A stretch of DNA of 64,000 bases from Saprospiraceae bacterium. GTDB taxonomy: Bacteria > Bacteroidota > Bacteroidia > Chitinophagales > Saprospiraceae. The stretch lies in assembly GCA_016714785.1 (NCBI GenBank), contig JADKCC010000061.1, positions 1 through 64,000 of the forward strand, read 5' to 3'. The stretch's first letter is position 1, and each line of letters opens with the position of its first letter. The notes beneath the pieces are model-generated. The model made no database searches and was not told where the DNA came from. It saw only the letters and a program-made list of their open reading frames with translations. Of the stretch, positions 8,419 through 17,052 are shown piece by piece. Both the position numbers and the translations under genes were made by a program.

Positions 8419-8790
8419 ATGAATACTAAAATAAAAATCGTTGCACTATTGGGTGCTTTAGCAGTAGGAATCGGAGCATTCGGAGCACACGGACTGAAAC
8501 CTTACTTGGATCTAAGTCAGACAGAAACTTTTAGGACAGCTACGTTATATCATTTCGTACATATACTACCTATGATGTTCATTGCATTGATGCCATCAAA
8601 GTCAAAAGTAGCCAACTTGAGCTTTTATCTTTTTTTTGCGGGTACGTTATGTTTTTCAGGCTCACTGTACCTATTAAGTACCAAACATCTCTTGGGCGGC
8701 GATGCATGGAATTTTGTTGGACCTATTACACCTGTTGGTGGGCTTTTATTTATATTGGGCTGGCTCAATTTATGGCGCATCGAAAAATAA
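8419..8790 (+). CDS. DUF423 family membrane protein
   Basis: A 123-residue integral membrane protein with four predicted helices. Family hallmarks are the N-terminal ALAVGIGAFGAHGLK, the ETFRTATLYHFVH segment and the C-terminal GPITPVGGLLFILGW. It belongs to the YgdD/DUF423 family of small inner-membrane proteins of unknown function. It probably shares a transcript with ung, 30 bp upstream. Confidence 0.93.
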   Translation: MNTKIKIVALLGALAVGIGAFGAHGLKPYLDLSQTETFRTATLYHFVHILPMMFIALMPSKSKVANLSFYLFFAGTLCFSGSLYLLSTKHLLGGDAWNFVGPITPVGGLLFILGWLNLWRIEK

Positions 8791-8811
8791 GTAAATTTTT
8801 TGTAACTGTTC

Positions 8812-8866
8812 AGCTATAACCCCAAAGGGGTAGAATATTAATAACCGCGGATATATATCCGCGGTA
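8812..8866. repeat. REP-like palindromic element
   Basis: Two hairpins stand next to each other: ACCCCAAAGGGGT at 8819-8831 and a perfect 22-bp palindrome, ACCGCGGATATATATCCGCGGT, at 8844-8865, separated by an AT-rich ATATTAATA linker. The GC-rich arms stand out in this AT-rich region. The layout resembles the paired-palindrome intergenic repeats of Bacteroidota genomes. No U-tract follows, so it is not a simple terminator. Confidence 0.65.
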
Positions 8867-9066
8867 AAAATGGAAAACCAACTTAATTTTGGCGCTATTT
8901 TTGCCTATAAGTTGCAAAAATCGTGACAAAATTGTAGTGAAATAGTAAACACCTGAATAGTTACAATTTTTTTCTTTAAAGATAATTTCAATAGATAGTC
9001 CAATAAAATTATATTTGTTCCTACATTCTGTAAGATACAATCTTTAGTCTTTCAAAAAATAAAAAA

Positions 9067-10563
9067 ATGAACACTAAATTTGGATACGTTAAATCTCTTT
9101 TGATAATTTTGATGCCTATGTGTTTGATGGCTCAGGATAGAGTCTTAAAAACCAATATGGAAGTCATCACCCATCATAAAGTGACCATAAAGGGCAAAGA
9201 AATCACTTATTCAGCTACCACTGGCACGCAGCCAGTTTGGGGAGATGATGGTGCGGAAATAGCCTATTTACACTATACATATTACAAACGAAGTGGTCTG
9301 ACCAATTATGATGAGCGACCACTTTTGATATCTTTCAACGGTGGGCCAGGATCTGGTTCCGTCTGGATGCACCTTGCTTATACAGGACCAAGAATACTCA
9401 AAATAGATGACGAAGGTTATCCTGTACAACCGTATGGCTATAAAGAAAACCCCTACTCTATTCTGGATGTATCAGATATCATTTATGTCAACCCTGTTAA
9501 TACTGGGTATTCTCGCACCATACCATTGAGTGGAAAAGACATCGATAAAACAAAATTTTTCGGTATCAATGCCGATATAAAATACCTTGCAGAGTGGATC
9601 AACACATTCATCACACGCAGTGGCAGGTGGCCTTCGCCAAAATATTTGATAGGCGAAAGTTACGGTGGCACACGCGTAGCTGGTTTGGCCTTAGAGTTGC
9701 AAAACAAACAATGGATGTATTTGAATGGCGTGATACTAGTGTCACCTGCAGACTACAAGGTATTGAGAGTCGATGGCCCTGTGAGCGATGCACTCAACAT
9801 ACCATATTATGCAGCAGCAGCTTGGTATCACAAAAAGTTATCGGCAGATCTCCAATCAAAAGATTTGGAAGAATATTTGCCCGAAGTAGAAAAATTTGCT
9901 GTGGAAGAGGTTATACCTGCTTATGTAAAAGGTGGATTTCTTTCTGAAACTTTAAAAAAAGATATGGCTAAAAAACTATCTCGATACACAGGTCTTACAG
10001 AAAAAGATTTTTTAGATAATAATCTGACCATTACCACAACTTACTTTTGGAAACATTTGCTAAAAAATGACAATGGTTATAATGTGGGCCGTTTGGATTC
10101 TAGGTATTTAGGGATAGACAAATCATTAAGTGGCAATGCACCAGATTATAGTGCAGAGCTGACTTCTTGGCTTCATTCATTTACACCAGCCATCAACCAT
10201 TATTATAGAGAAGAACTCAATCTAAAGACAGATGTAAAATACAATATGTTCGGTGATGTCCATCCATGGAATAATGAAAATGACAATACTAGAGACAATC
10301 TTCGTCAAGCTATGGCGCAAAACCCATATCTAAATGTAATGTTTCAGTCTGGTTATTATGACGGTGCTACTACCTATTTCAATGCAAAATATACCATGTG
10401 GCAGTTAGACCCAAGTGGCAGGTTGCAAGATAGATTGTCATTCAAGGGATACCGAAGTGGACACATGATGTATTTGCGTAAAGAAGATTTGGCCAAATCT
10501 ACCGATGACCTCAGGGAATTTATTAAAAATAGTTTGACCAGTGGAAAGCCAGCAAAGTATTGA
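9067..10563 (+). CDS. Serine carboxypeptidase-like peptidase (S10 family)
   Basis: A 498-residue exported peptidase. The signal peptide MNTKFGYVKSLLIILMPMCLMA is followed by the mature alpha/beta hydrolase. Family S10 motifs are FNGGPGSGS (oxyanion region), GESYGG with nucleophile S198, D432 in GYYDGATTYF and H466 in RSGHMMYL. These form a complete Ser-Asp-His triad, which predicts release of C-terminal residues from peptides in the periplasm or outside the cell. It stands alone, with a 276-bp leader holding the palindromic element at 8812. No sorting domain is seen. Confidence 0.93.
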   Translation: MNTKFGYVKSLLIILMPMCLMAQDRVLKTNMEVITHHKVTIKGKEITYSATTGTQPVWGDDGAEIAYLHYTYYKRSGLTNYDERPLLISFNGGPGSGSVWMHLAYTGPRILKIDDEGYPVQPYGYKENPYSILDVSDIIYVNPVNTGYSRTIPLSGKDIDKTKFFGINADIKYLAEWINTFITRSGRWPSPKYLIGESYGGTRVAGLALELQNKQWMYLNGVILVSPADYKVLRVDGPVSDALNIPYYAAAAWYHKKLSADLQSKDLEEYLPEVEKFAVEEVIPAYVKGGFLSETLKKDMAKKLSRYTGLTEKDFLDNNLTITTTYFWKHLLKNDNGYNVGRLDSRYLGIDKSLSGNAPDYSAELTSWLHSFTPAINHYYREELNLKTDVKYNMFGDVHPWNNENDNTRDNLRQAMAQNPYLNVMFQSGYYDGATTYFNAKYTMWQLDPSGRLQDRLSFKGYRSGHMMYLRKEDLAKSTDDLREFIKNSLTSGKPAKY

Positions 10564-10666
10564 TGAAATATTAGAAAATTCAGAAGTATCCTTTCCAAAA
10601 ATGTAGCAACGATTTGTTTATATGCTTAACTTCAAAAGTTGAGTAATTAACATCTTACAAAGTTGT

Positions 10667-12169
10667 TTATCTTATTTTAGCTAGATATTCGTGCAGCATG
10701 TTTCTCCATACACCTCCTGGATTGGTAAAGTAGATCAAAGATCCAAATACGATGGTGGTAATGCTAGATTTTATGGCTATATTCAAGACAGGGTGTAAAT
10801 CAAAAGAAGTAAAATAAAGTGCGAAAAATGATATTAATGCACAAAAAAGCACCCAAAAGTGGCTTCCAAATTTCAAATCAAACCCGAATCGATATTTTAC
10901 AAAAAAATGCTTTAACGCATTGAATAAGACATAAGCTATCGAAGTAGCTGCTGCTGCTCCTACCAAGCCAAATTGTTTAATAAATATAAAGTTCAATAAT
11001 ACATTGGCTAATCCCAAAATGACTAAAAAATACATGTGATATTTATAATCTTTAGAATAGGAAATGATAATAGAATTGACACCAGTTACCAAATCAGTGA
11101 TCCTCGCAAAACTAAGCAATGCAAATATGGTCAATATGGTAGATAATGTGACATTAAATTTCCCAGGCATCAACGCCAGAATATCGACCCAAAGAAAATA
11201 AATAATAAGAAACAAGTACAATCCTCCCACCATGCCATATAGAGAAGATTTTTGATAAACATCCTGAATATTGGTACGATTTTCATTGGCCCAATCATTA
11301 GAAATCACAGGACTTGCTATTTGATTGAGTGCTTTGGAAGGTATTTCCATTACGTTGGATATAGTCATAATGATTCCATAGATAGCGACTGCCCTTACAT
11401 CAAGCATAGCGCCAATCATAGTAATATCTAATCTTAAGGCTAAGGTTGCTCCTAATCCATTTAATACAGCAAATCCCATAAATCCAAAGAAATCTCTATA
11501 TCCTTTCTTATCTAATACGGACATATCAGGCTTCCATTCATGGGTATCCAACCTAAGCACATATATAAAAAGGGCAGCCCCAACCAAAGAAAAATAAATC
11601 AATATTAAGGGCAAAAACCAATTTCCATTGATATAACCTAAATAAACAGCGAGTACCAAGGACGGGAGAAAAAACTTCAATCCCACCGTATTAATTATGT
11701 CAGGAATCACAATCCGATATCTAACCACCGCATGATATAAAAAAACTGTGGAATAAGTGACTATATAACTCATTAATAATATGGCATATCGATTTTCATC
11801 AATAACTGAAAAGTTGTCAAAAATCGAAAACAGTTGATTCCTAAAAAGGGTATAAACCAACCCAATCACTAATGTGGACAAAATGATAGATATCGTTGTC
11901 AAAGCAAATGTGAAAGCTAAGAATTGTTTATCTTTTTGCTTCTGTACAAAAATAGGGTAAAACTTTACAATAGCACCTTGCATCCCAAAAGCCAAAAACG
12001 GTACCAACAGCACAGCGGAACCATACATCAATTGAAAAAAACCATAAAGATCACCACCATCCAATGGATAAATAAACACTACACTTACGAATCCAATAAA
12101 GGTTCCTATAAAATTTACTAAAGTATATTTAAGGCTTTGCCTCTGTATTACTCCCAATCTATATTCCAT
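10667..12169 (-). CDS. Polysaccharide (O-antigen-type) flippase
   Basis: A 500-residue polytopic membrane protein of the MOP superfamily (Wzx/MVIN-like), with about 12-14 hydrophobic helices. The N-terminal pattern LKYTLVNFIGTFIGFVSVVFIYPL and the repeated helix pairs fit transporters that flip lipid-linked sugars across the inner membrane. No glycosyltransferases are adjacent, so the substrate is open. It converges on the S10 peptidase gene. A minus-strand TAGCTTTG (-7 type) lies just upstream of the start near 12190. Confidence 0.85.
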   Translation of the reverse strand: MEYRLGVIQRQSLKYTLVNFIGTFIGFVSVVFIYPLDGGDLYGFFQLMYGSAVLLVPFLAFGMQGAIVKFYPIFVQKQKDKQFLAFTFALTTISIILSTLVIGLVYTLFRNQLFSIFDNFSVIDENRYAILLMSYIVTYSTVFLYHAVVRYRIVIPDIINTVGLKFFLPSLVLAVYLGYINGNWFLPLILIYFSLVGAALFIYVLRLDTHEWKPDMSVLDKKGYRDFFGFMGFAVLNGLGATLALRLDITMIGAMLDVRAVAIYGIIMTISNVMEIPSKALNQIASPVISNDWANENRTNIQDVYQKSSLYGMVGGLYLFLIIYFLWVDILALMPGKFNVTLSTILTIFALLSFARITDLVTGVNSIIISYSKDYKYHMYFLVILGLANVLLNFIFIKQFGLVGAAAATSIAYVLFNALKHFFVKYRFGFDLKFGSHFWVLFCALISFFALYFTSFDLHPVLNIAIKSSITTIVFGSLIYFTNPGGVWRNMLHEYLAKIR

Positions 12170-12324
12170 TTAGAAAGGCAAAGCTAAAGATATTCACAAT
12201 AACATATTCCTTTTGGGGTTCATTATTGGAAAAAGGCATAAAAAGTGATTAAAAAACAGAGGATATAAGAAAATTTTATGATTTTTGTAACATTTAATAA
12301 TTACCCTCCGTCATCCTTTCGTAA

Positions 12325-12840
12325 ATGAGCAAAGATAAAATGAAAGCCCTTGAGTTGCCCTTTAAAGACAAATTATACCGTTTTGCTTTGAATATCGTGG
12401 GCAATACTTTTGACGCAGAAGACATCATGCAAGAATTGATGATCAAAATCTGGAATAGAATAGAGCAATACCAAGAGATAGAAAATAAAGAAGCTTGGTG
12501 TATGACTGTCACTAGAAACATGTGTATCGACAAAGTGCGCAATAAAAAAGCTAGTGTGCAGGACATTTCTGATTACCACCATTTGAGTGATTCGGATGTG
12601 ACACCAGACAAAAAACTGGAAGATACTGAGCGATTTGGTAGTATCATGGCTTTGGTCAATCAATTGCCTGAAAAACAGCGTATGATCGTCCATTTAAGAG
12701 ATGTGGAAGGTTATACTTATCAGGAGATTGCAGATATAACAGAAACAACACTTGATTTTGTAAAAGTAAGTCTTCATAGAGCACGAAAGGCACTCAAAGA
12801 AGCATTGTTAAAAAGAAATATTAAGAGATATGAAGCATAA
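12325..12840 (+). CDS. ECF-type RNA polymerase sigma factor
   Basis: A 171-residue sigma-70 family factor. Region 2 is at about residues 14-75 (TFDAEDIMQELMIKIW). Region 4 is at about residues 110-160 and contains the helix-turn-helix YTYQEIADITETTLDFVKVSL. It opens a five-gene operon and its stop overlaps the start of the next gene by 11 bp. It probably directs transcription of this operon in answer to an envelope or growth signal, with the downstream membrane protein as candidate regulator. This role is inferred from gene order. Confidence 0.94.
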   Translation: MSKDKMKALELPFKDKLYRFALNIVGNTFDAEDIMQELMIKIWNRIEQYQEIENKEAWCMTVTRNMCIDKVRNKKASVQDISDYHHLSDSDVTPDKKLEDTERFGSIMALVNQLPEKQRMIVHLRDVEGYTYQEIADITETTLDFVKVSLHRARKALKEALLKRNIKRYEA

Positions 12841-13477
12841 TATAGACTTACTCTTAGAAAAATATTGGGAGGGAGCATCCACTCTGGAAGATGAGAACCA
12901 ACTCAAAACTTATTTTCTTCAAGAAAATATAGATGAGACACATATACCATATAAGGATTTGTTTGGTTGGATGGGACAAGCTTCACAAGTACAAAGTCCA
13001 CTTGAGGTAGATATGAATCTATTATTGGACAAATATTGGGAAGGCAACACATCTCTTAAAGAAGAATCATTATTAAAAGCCTACTTCAATAGTGGTCAGA
13101 TAGCAGAAAATCACCAACAGTTTGCAGAAATGTTTGCATTCTTTGACCATGAAGCACAAATAACGTATGAGGGATCTAATATTATTGAACCTAATGCGCC
13201 AACAGAAGTCAAAGTGATGCGCTTAAATATCAAAAAATGGATATATGCTGCGGCAGCGGCAAGTGTTTTGGTCATAGGTGCCATTTTTGTAGTCAATAAT
13301 ATGAAACCAGAGTCAAATACAAACAAGTATGCCAATATACATGAAATAGAAGACCCTGAAGAAGCCCTCAGAGTAACTAAGGAAGCATTGGCATTGGTAT
13401 CAAAAAAGTTTAGAAAAAGTCAGCAATCTGTAAGAGAAAATATGGGAGCGCTCGAAAAAGCATCTCTATTCAAATAA
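12830..13477 (+). CDS. Single-pass membrane protein, candidate anti-sigma regulator, with internal duplication
   Basis: A 215-residue protein. Two copies of a roughly 45-residue unit fill the N-terminal part: LLLEKYWEGASTLEDE near residue 6 and LLLDKYWEGNTSLKEE near residue 64. One transmembrane helix follows at about residues 136-155 (WIYAAAAASVLVIGAIFVV), then a short external part. The position directly after, and overlapping, the ECF sigma gene suggests an anti-sigma factor. No classical zinc-binding HxxxCxxC motif is present, so the mode of binding would differ. Both the duplicated unit and the helix are visible directly. Confidence 0.75.
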   Translation: MKHNIDLLLEKYWEGASTLEDENQLKTYFLQENIDETHIPYKDLFGWMGQASQVQSPLEVDMNLLLDKYWEGNTSLKEESLLKAYFNSGQIAENHQQFAEMFAFFDHEAQITYEGSNIIEPNAPTEVKVMRLNIKKWIYAAAAASVLVIGAIFVVNNMKPESNTNKYANIHEIEDPEEALRVTKEALALVSKKFRKSQQSVRENMGALEKASLFK

Positions 13478-13522
13478 GTACCTAATTTTCAAATTTTTAT
13501 AACCTTTTAAATCATTTTAATC

Positions 13523-14032
13523 ATGAAAAGTATTTTTTCATTAGCGTTAGCTATGTTTGTTAGTTTTTCCATCTCGGCACAATCTGATGCCATAGAGCGA
13601 TTCTTTAAAGATTACCAAGAAGACGAAAACTTTACAGTTGTCTATGTCAGTCCGAAAATGTTTCAAATGGTTAGTAAAGCAACATCTGAAGTGGAAGACA
13701 AAGAGTTGGCAAGTATTGTAAAAGATCTAAAAGGTCTAAGGATACTTACATCTAAAGTGAATCCAGATAAGGTGTACAAAGAAGCTAACCGCCGTTTAAA
13801 CATCAAAGAATACGAAGAGTTGGTCACTGTGAGAGACAAAGAATCAAATGTAAGATTTGTCACTAAAGAAGCCAATGGTGTCATAGCAGAGTTATTGCTC
13901 TTGGTCGGAGGCAAAGATGAGTTTGTCATGATGAGTTTTGTAGGAAATATAGACCTCAATAAGATCTCCAAATTGGCCAAAAAATTGGACATTGATGGTG
14001 CCGAACATCTTGATAAAGTAAAAAAGAAGTAA
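13523..14032 (+). CDS. DUF4252 family exported protein (copy 1)
   Basis: A 169-residue protein with a signal peptide ending SISAQ, followed by the DUF4252 pattern: DAIERFFKDYQEDENFTVVYVSPKMFQMV and LKGLRILTSK. It is the first of three neighbouring paralogues behind the ECF sigma factor. Proteins of this kind are exported and of unknown function in Bacteroidota. The gene starts 45 bp after the putative regulator. Confidence 0.88.
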   Translation: MKSIFSLALAMFVSFSISAQSDAIERFFKDYQEDENFTVVYVSPKMFQMVSKATSEVEDKELASIVKDLKGLRILTSKVNPDKVYKEANRRLNIKEYEELVTVRDKESNVRFVTKEANGVIAELLLLVGGKDEFVMMSFVGNIDLNKISKLAKKLDIDGAEHLDKVKKK

Positions 14033-14053
14033 ACAATCATCACAATTACCATC

Positions 14054-14593
14054 ATGAAGCCATTATATAGCATTATTTTAATATTTGGACTCTTGCTTTC
14101 ATACACTTCCGTCCAAGCTCAAACATCCATAGATCGTATTTTTGGTCAACTTAAAAAAACCCAAAATTATGATGGTGCATCTGTGCCAGGTTGGGTTATA
14201 AAGTTAGGAATCTTAGCTATTTCTGTCCAAGAAGATGACCAAGCCAAGCAACTTCTAGATATAGGTACTAAAATTAAAAATATCAGAGTAGCGACGACAA
14301 CATTGGATCTAAAAAAATACAATACCCAAGCGATCGTTCGAAATTTCGCCAAAAACATCACTTCAGAATATGGATTTGCTGAATATGTGAGTGTCAAAAA
14401 AGAAGATAGCCATCTAAAAATAATCGTGCAGGAAGTAGAAGATACCATCCAACACTTAGTAATACTCAATGAAGATAAGGGCAATATCACAATGGTACAC
14501 CTAAAGACCAATCTTACTTATAATGACCTAAAGAATGTATCTTTCAACAAGCTAAAAAATGATATCCAAGAAGTAAATACCATAACCAACTAA
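14054..14593 (+). CDS. DUF4252 family exported protein (copy 2)
   Basis: A 179-residue paralogue of the preceding gene, with signal peptide (LIFGLLLSYTSVQAQ) and the start pattern TSIDRIFGQLKKTQNYDG. It is more divergent than its neighbours: the usual metal-free beta core is kept, but the VSPKMF motif is replaced by VPGWVIKLG. It lies 21 bp after copy 1 and 12 bp before copy 3, so one transcript is likely. Confidence 0.82.
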   Translation: MKPLYSIILIFGLLLSYTSVQAQTSIDRIFGQLKKTQNYDGASVPGWVIKLGILAISVQEDDQAKQLLDIGTKIKNIRVATTTLDLKKYNTQAIVRNFAKNITSEYGFAEYVSVKKEDSHLKIIVQEVEDTIQHLVILNEDKGNITMVHLKTNLTYNDLKNVSFNKLKNDIQEVNTITN

Positions 14594-14605
14594 ACAATCA
14601 TAAAA

Positions 14606-15094
14606 ATGATATCAAAATACTTTCTTTCCATCTTACTAATCATGTTCATTTTGCCTTTGATGGCACAAAAAAATATTGATCAAATATTCCGAAAATATAA
14701 AAACGATGAAGGTGTGGTCAATATGAATTTTACTGGCGAAGTACTCAAGATGTTTAATGAATCTAAAGCAAACATAAAAAGTACTATCGAAAATGTTGAT
14801 ATCTTAGTTTTTAAAAAAGGAGATGATATTGACAAAAATGATAAAGCAAAAATAAAAGCGGTACTTACCCGTGACAAATTCGATTTGCTAGTAGATGTCA
14901 AGAACAAAACTCAAAAAGTACAGTTATATGCTATTGATGGAGGCAAGTATCTCAACAAAGTATTTGCTCACATCAATATGCCAGACATGAATGCATATTT
15001 TGTTTTATCTGGCAATATCATATTTGAAGAATTAGCCAAGCTGGGGATGGATTTTCAAAGTGGCGAAGGTCTTAAAATATTACAAGGAAAGTAA
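14606..15094 (+). CDS. DUF4252 family exported protein (copy 3)
   Basis: A 162-residue paralogue with signal peptide (FLSILLIMFILPLMAQ), then NIDQIFRKYKNDEGVVNMNFTGEVLKMF. It is the last gene of the sigma-factor operon. A strong hairpin at 15214-15250 probably ends the transcript. Function unknown. Confidence 0.85.
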   Translation: MISKYFLSILLIMFILPLMAQKNIDQIFRKYKNDEGVVNMNFTGEVLKMFNESKANIKSTIENVDILVFKKGDDIDKNDKAKIKAVLTRDKFDLLVDVKNKTQKVQLYAIDGGKYLNKVFAHINMPDMNAYFVLSGNIIFEELAKLGMDFQSGEGLKILQGK

Positions 15095-15434
15095 TTAATT
15101 ATACTTTAACACTCAATGTTTTCAATATTTTGTCTTTAAAAAATGGATTTCTCTCCTCCACTGAGAACGCTAAAGCAACTACGAAAGGACATTTTATTAG
15201 TGTTCCTGTGAGTTGGAAAGTGATTTCGGAAGGGCCAAAATCACTTTCCATTCTCATTTCTTAATCAAATATAATCTGTAAATATTAAAGTAGAATGAAC
15301 AGTGCATCTTTCATCTCCTACCCTTCTGTCAATGTAAAATCTTATTAATTTGACCGATAATTGCTAATGATAGTCGATTAATATGGATAAATCATAAAAA
15401 TAACACTAACTTTGGTCAATAAACATTTTTCAAA
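15095..15434. other. Intergenic region between the DUF4252 operon and the subtilase
   Basis: Contains the terminator hairpin at 15214-15250. A TAACTTTG (-7 type) stands near 15408, a few bases upstream of the subtilase start. No further gene is supported. Confidence 0.4.
15214..15250 (+). terminator. Hairpin terminator of the DUF4252 operon
   Basis: Perfect 13-bp stem TGGAAAGTGATTT / AAATCACTTTCCA with an 11-base loop, followed by a T-rich stretch. It lies about 120 bp after the last DUF4252 stop. Confidence 0.65.
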
Positions 15435-16937
15435 ATGCTTTTAGCCATCAGTGTTGCCTTTTTAGGATTGTGGATTATGTCCAAAGAAAATAAAGCTTTG
15501 GCCCCAAAAGTGGGATTGCTTTTTTTCCTTTCTTTTTTCATTTTTATCGGATATTCGTATTTCCAATCATTTGGTTTGATTACATTTTTACCCAAATTGA
15601 TTGTGTCGTGTGTCTTATTGGCTATTGTAGGAGTCATCATCAATGCTACTAATGAAAATAAAATTGCTCAATGGCTTATAATTGCTTTCGCATCTGCGTC
15701 TGTCTTTCAATTTGAGTCAAAAATCAGTGCATTGTTTTCCCCTCAGGACGATACAAATTTGGCTACAAGTGCTAAACTTTCTGAATTCCTTTACGATCCA
15801 AAAGGTGAAATCATAATCCAAATAGAACCAAAATCATTAGGGAAACTAAATTTATGGCTAAAGAAGGAAAATATAAGTATTAGAAAGGCATTTTCACCTC
15901 AATGGGAAAGCATCACGGAGTTAGACAATTATTACATTTTAGACATTGCTGATGGGAGTAAAACAAAAGGACTGCTCACGCAATTAAAACAGATGAATAA
16001 AATAGATTGGGCCGAAGGCAATGAAGTAATTACCATGGAGTTTCCTCAAAAAAATGAACCTATCATACATCCAAGTGCTACTATTTCCAATGACCCATCT
16101 GTCAAAATGCAATGGCATCTACAATACCTTGAGATGGAAAAATATTATCAACTTTTTAGAGAGAAAGCCATCGTACCAACCAAAAAAGCAAAACTCTACA
16201 TCCTAGATACAGGCATAGATACAAACCATGAAGACCTTAATAATCCTAGTGGTAACAAAGACAAACAAGGTCATGGCACACATTGTGCGGGAGTAGCGAC
16301 CGCCATTACCAATAATGGTATTGGAGTGGCATCGATGGTGCCTACCAAAGAATGGGTCAACGTATATGGTATTCAAGTCATCGGTGATGCAGGTTTTGGA
16401 ACGCAAGGCCAAATCATAGCTGGAATAATCAAAGCTGCTGATGATGGCGCAGATGTGATTTCAATGTCATTAGGGAGTATAACTAATCAAACAAGAGAAA
16501 AAGCGTATAATGATGCTGTAAGATACGCCAATCATAAAGGAGCCATAGTAGTGGTTGCTGCTGGCAATGCCAATCTGGATGGCTTACGCTACAGCCCTGC
16601 CAATACTGAAAATGTCATCACCGTCACATCTATCAATGAGCGAAATGAAAAGTCAGGTTTTTCCAATCACGTACAAAATTTATCTATGGGTTTGGCTGCA
16701 CCAGGTGAGAGAATACTTTCCACTACCCCATCCAACTCCTACACCTCATTCAATGGTACATCTATGGCAGCTCCACAAGTGGCAGGTCTTCTCGCAGTAA
16801 TGAAAGCAATACGTCCTTCAATCACCACACAAGAAGCCTTTAAAATATTGAACGCAACGGGCAAAGAGACAAAAAACACTTTACGCACTGGGCGTTTGAT
16901 AAATCCAGTGATGGCAATCAATAATGTAATGGAATAA
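15435..16937 (+). CDS. Subtilisin-like serine peptidase (S8) with N-terminal membrane region
   Basis: A 500-residue protein. Hydrophobic helices lie at about residues 1-18, 25-45, 50-70 and 75-90, then a linker/prodomain-like part to about residue 230, then an S8 catalytic domain. The triad is D258 (YILDTGID), H280 (QGHGTHCAG) and S443 (NGTSMAAPQ), all present. The arrangement predicts a membrane-anchored peptidase rather than a freely secreted subtilase. There is no C-terminal sorting domain. It lies upstream of pepT, but a separate promoter stands between them. Confidence 0.92.
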   Translation: MLLAISVAFLGLWIMSKENKALAPKVGLLFFLSFFIFIGYSYFQSFGLITFLPKLIVSCVLLAIVGVIINATNENKIAQWLIIAFASASVFQFESKISALFSPQDDTNLATSAKLSEFLYDPKGEIIIQIEPKSLGKLNLWLKKENISIRKAFSPQWESITELDNYYILDIADGSKTKGLLTQLKQMNKIDWAEGNEVITMEFPQKNEPIIHPSATISNDPSVKMQWHLQYLEMEKYYQLFREKAIVPTKKAKLYILDTGIDTNHEDLNNPSGNKDKQGHGTHCAGVATAITNNGIGVASMVPTKEWVNVYGIQVIGDAGFGTQGQIIAGIIKAADDGADVISMSLGSITNQTREKAYNDAVRYANHKGAIVVVAAGNANLDGLRYSPANTENVITVTSINERNEKSGFSNHVQNLSMGLAAPGERILSTTPSNSYTSFNGTSMAAPQVAGLLAVMKAIRPSITTQEAFKILNATGKETKNTLRTGRLINPVMAINNVME

Positions 16938-16997
16938 TCCACTTCATTATTTTAGTGCAACACCCTTCCAAAAAAAAGAATTTGACTAAAGAATAAG

Positions 16998-17027
16998 TTG
17001 GTGATAAACCAAATAAACTTATCTTTA
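16998..17027 (+). promoter_or_regulatory. Bacteroidota-type promoter of pepT
   Basis: TTG at 16998-17000, a 19-bp spacer and TATCTTTA at 17020-17027 match the TTG / TAnnTTTG promoter pattern. It lies 25 bp upstream of the pepT start. Confidence 0.6.
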
Positions 17028-17052
17028 CACTTCAAAATCTTAATACAACATC

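Noticed and set aside
15150..15290. Small peptide or gene remnant between the DUF4252 genes and the subtilase
   Set aside because: A short open stretch exists but lacks a start signal and is dominated by the terminator hairpin.
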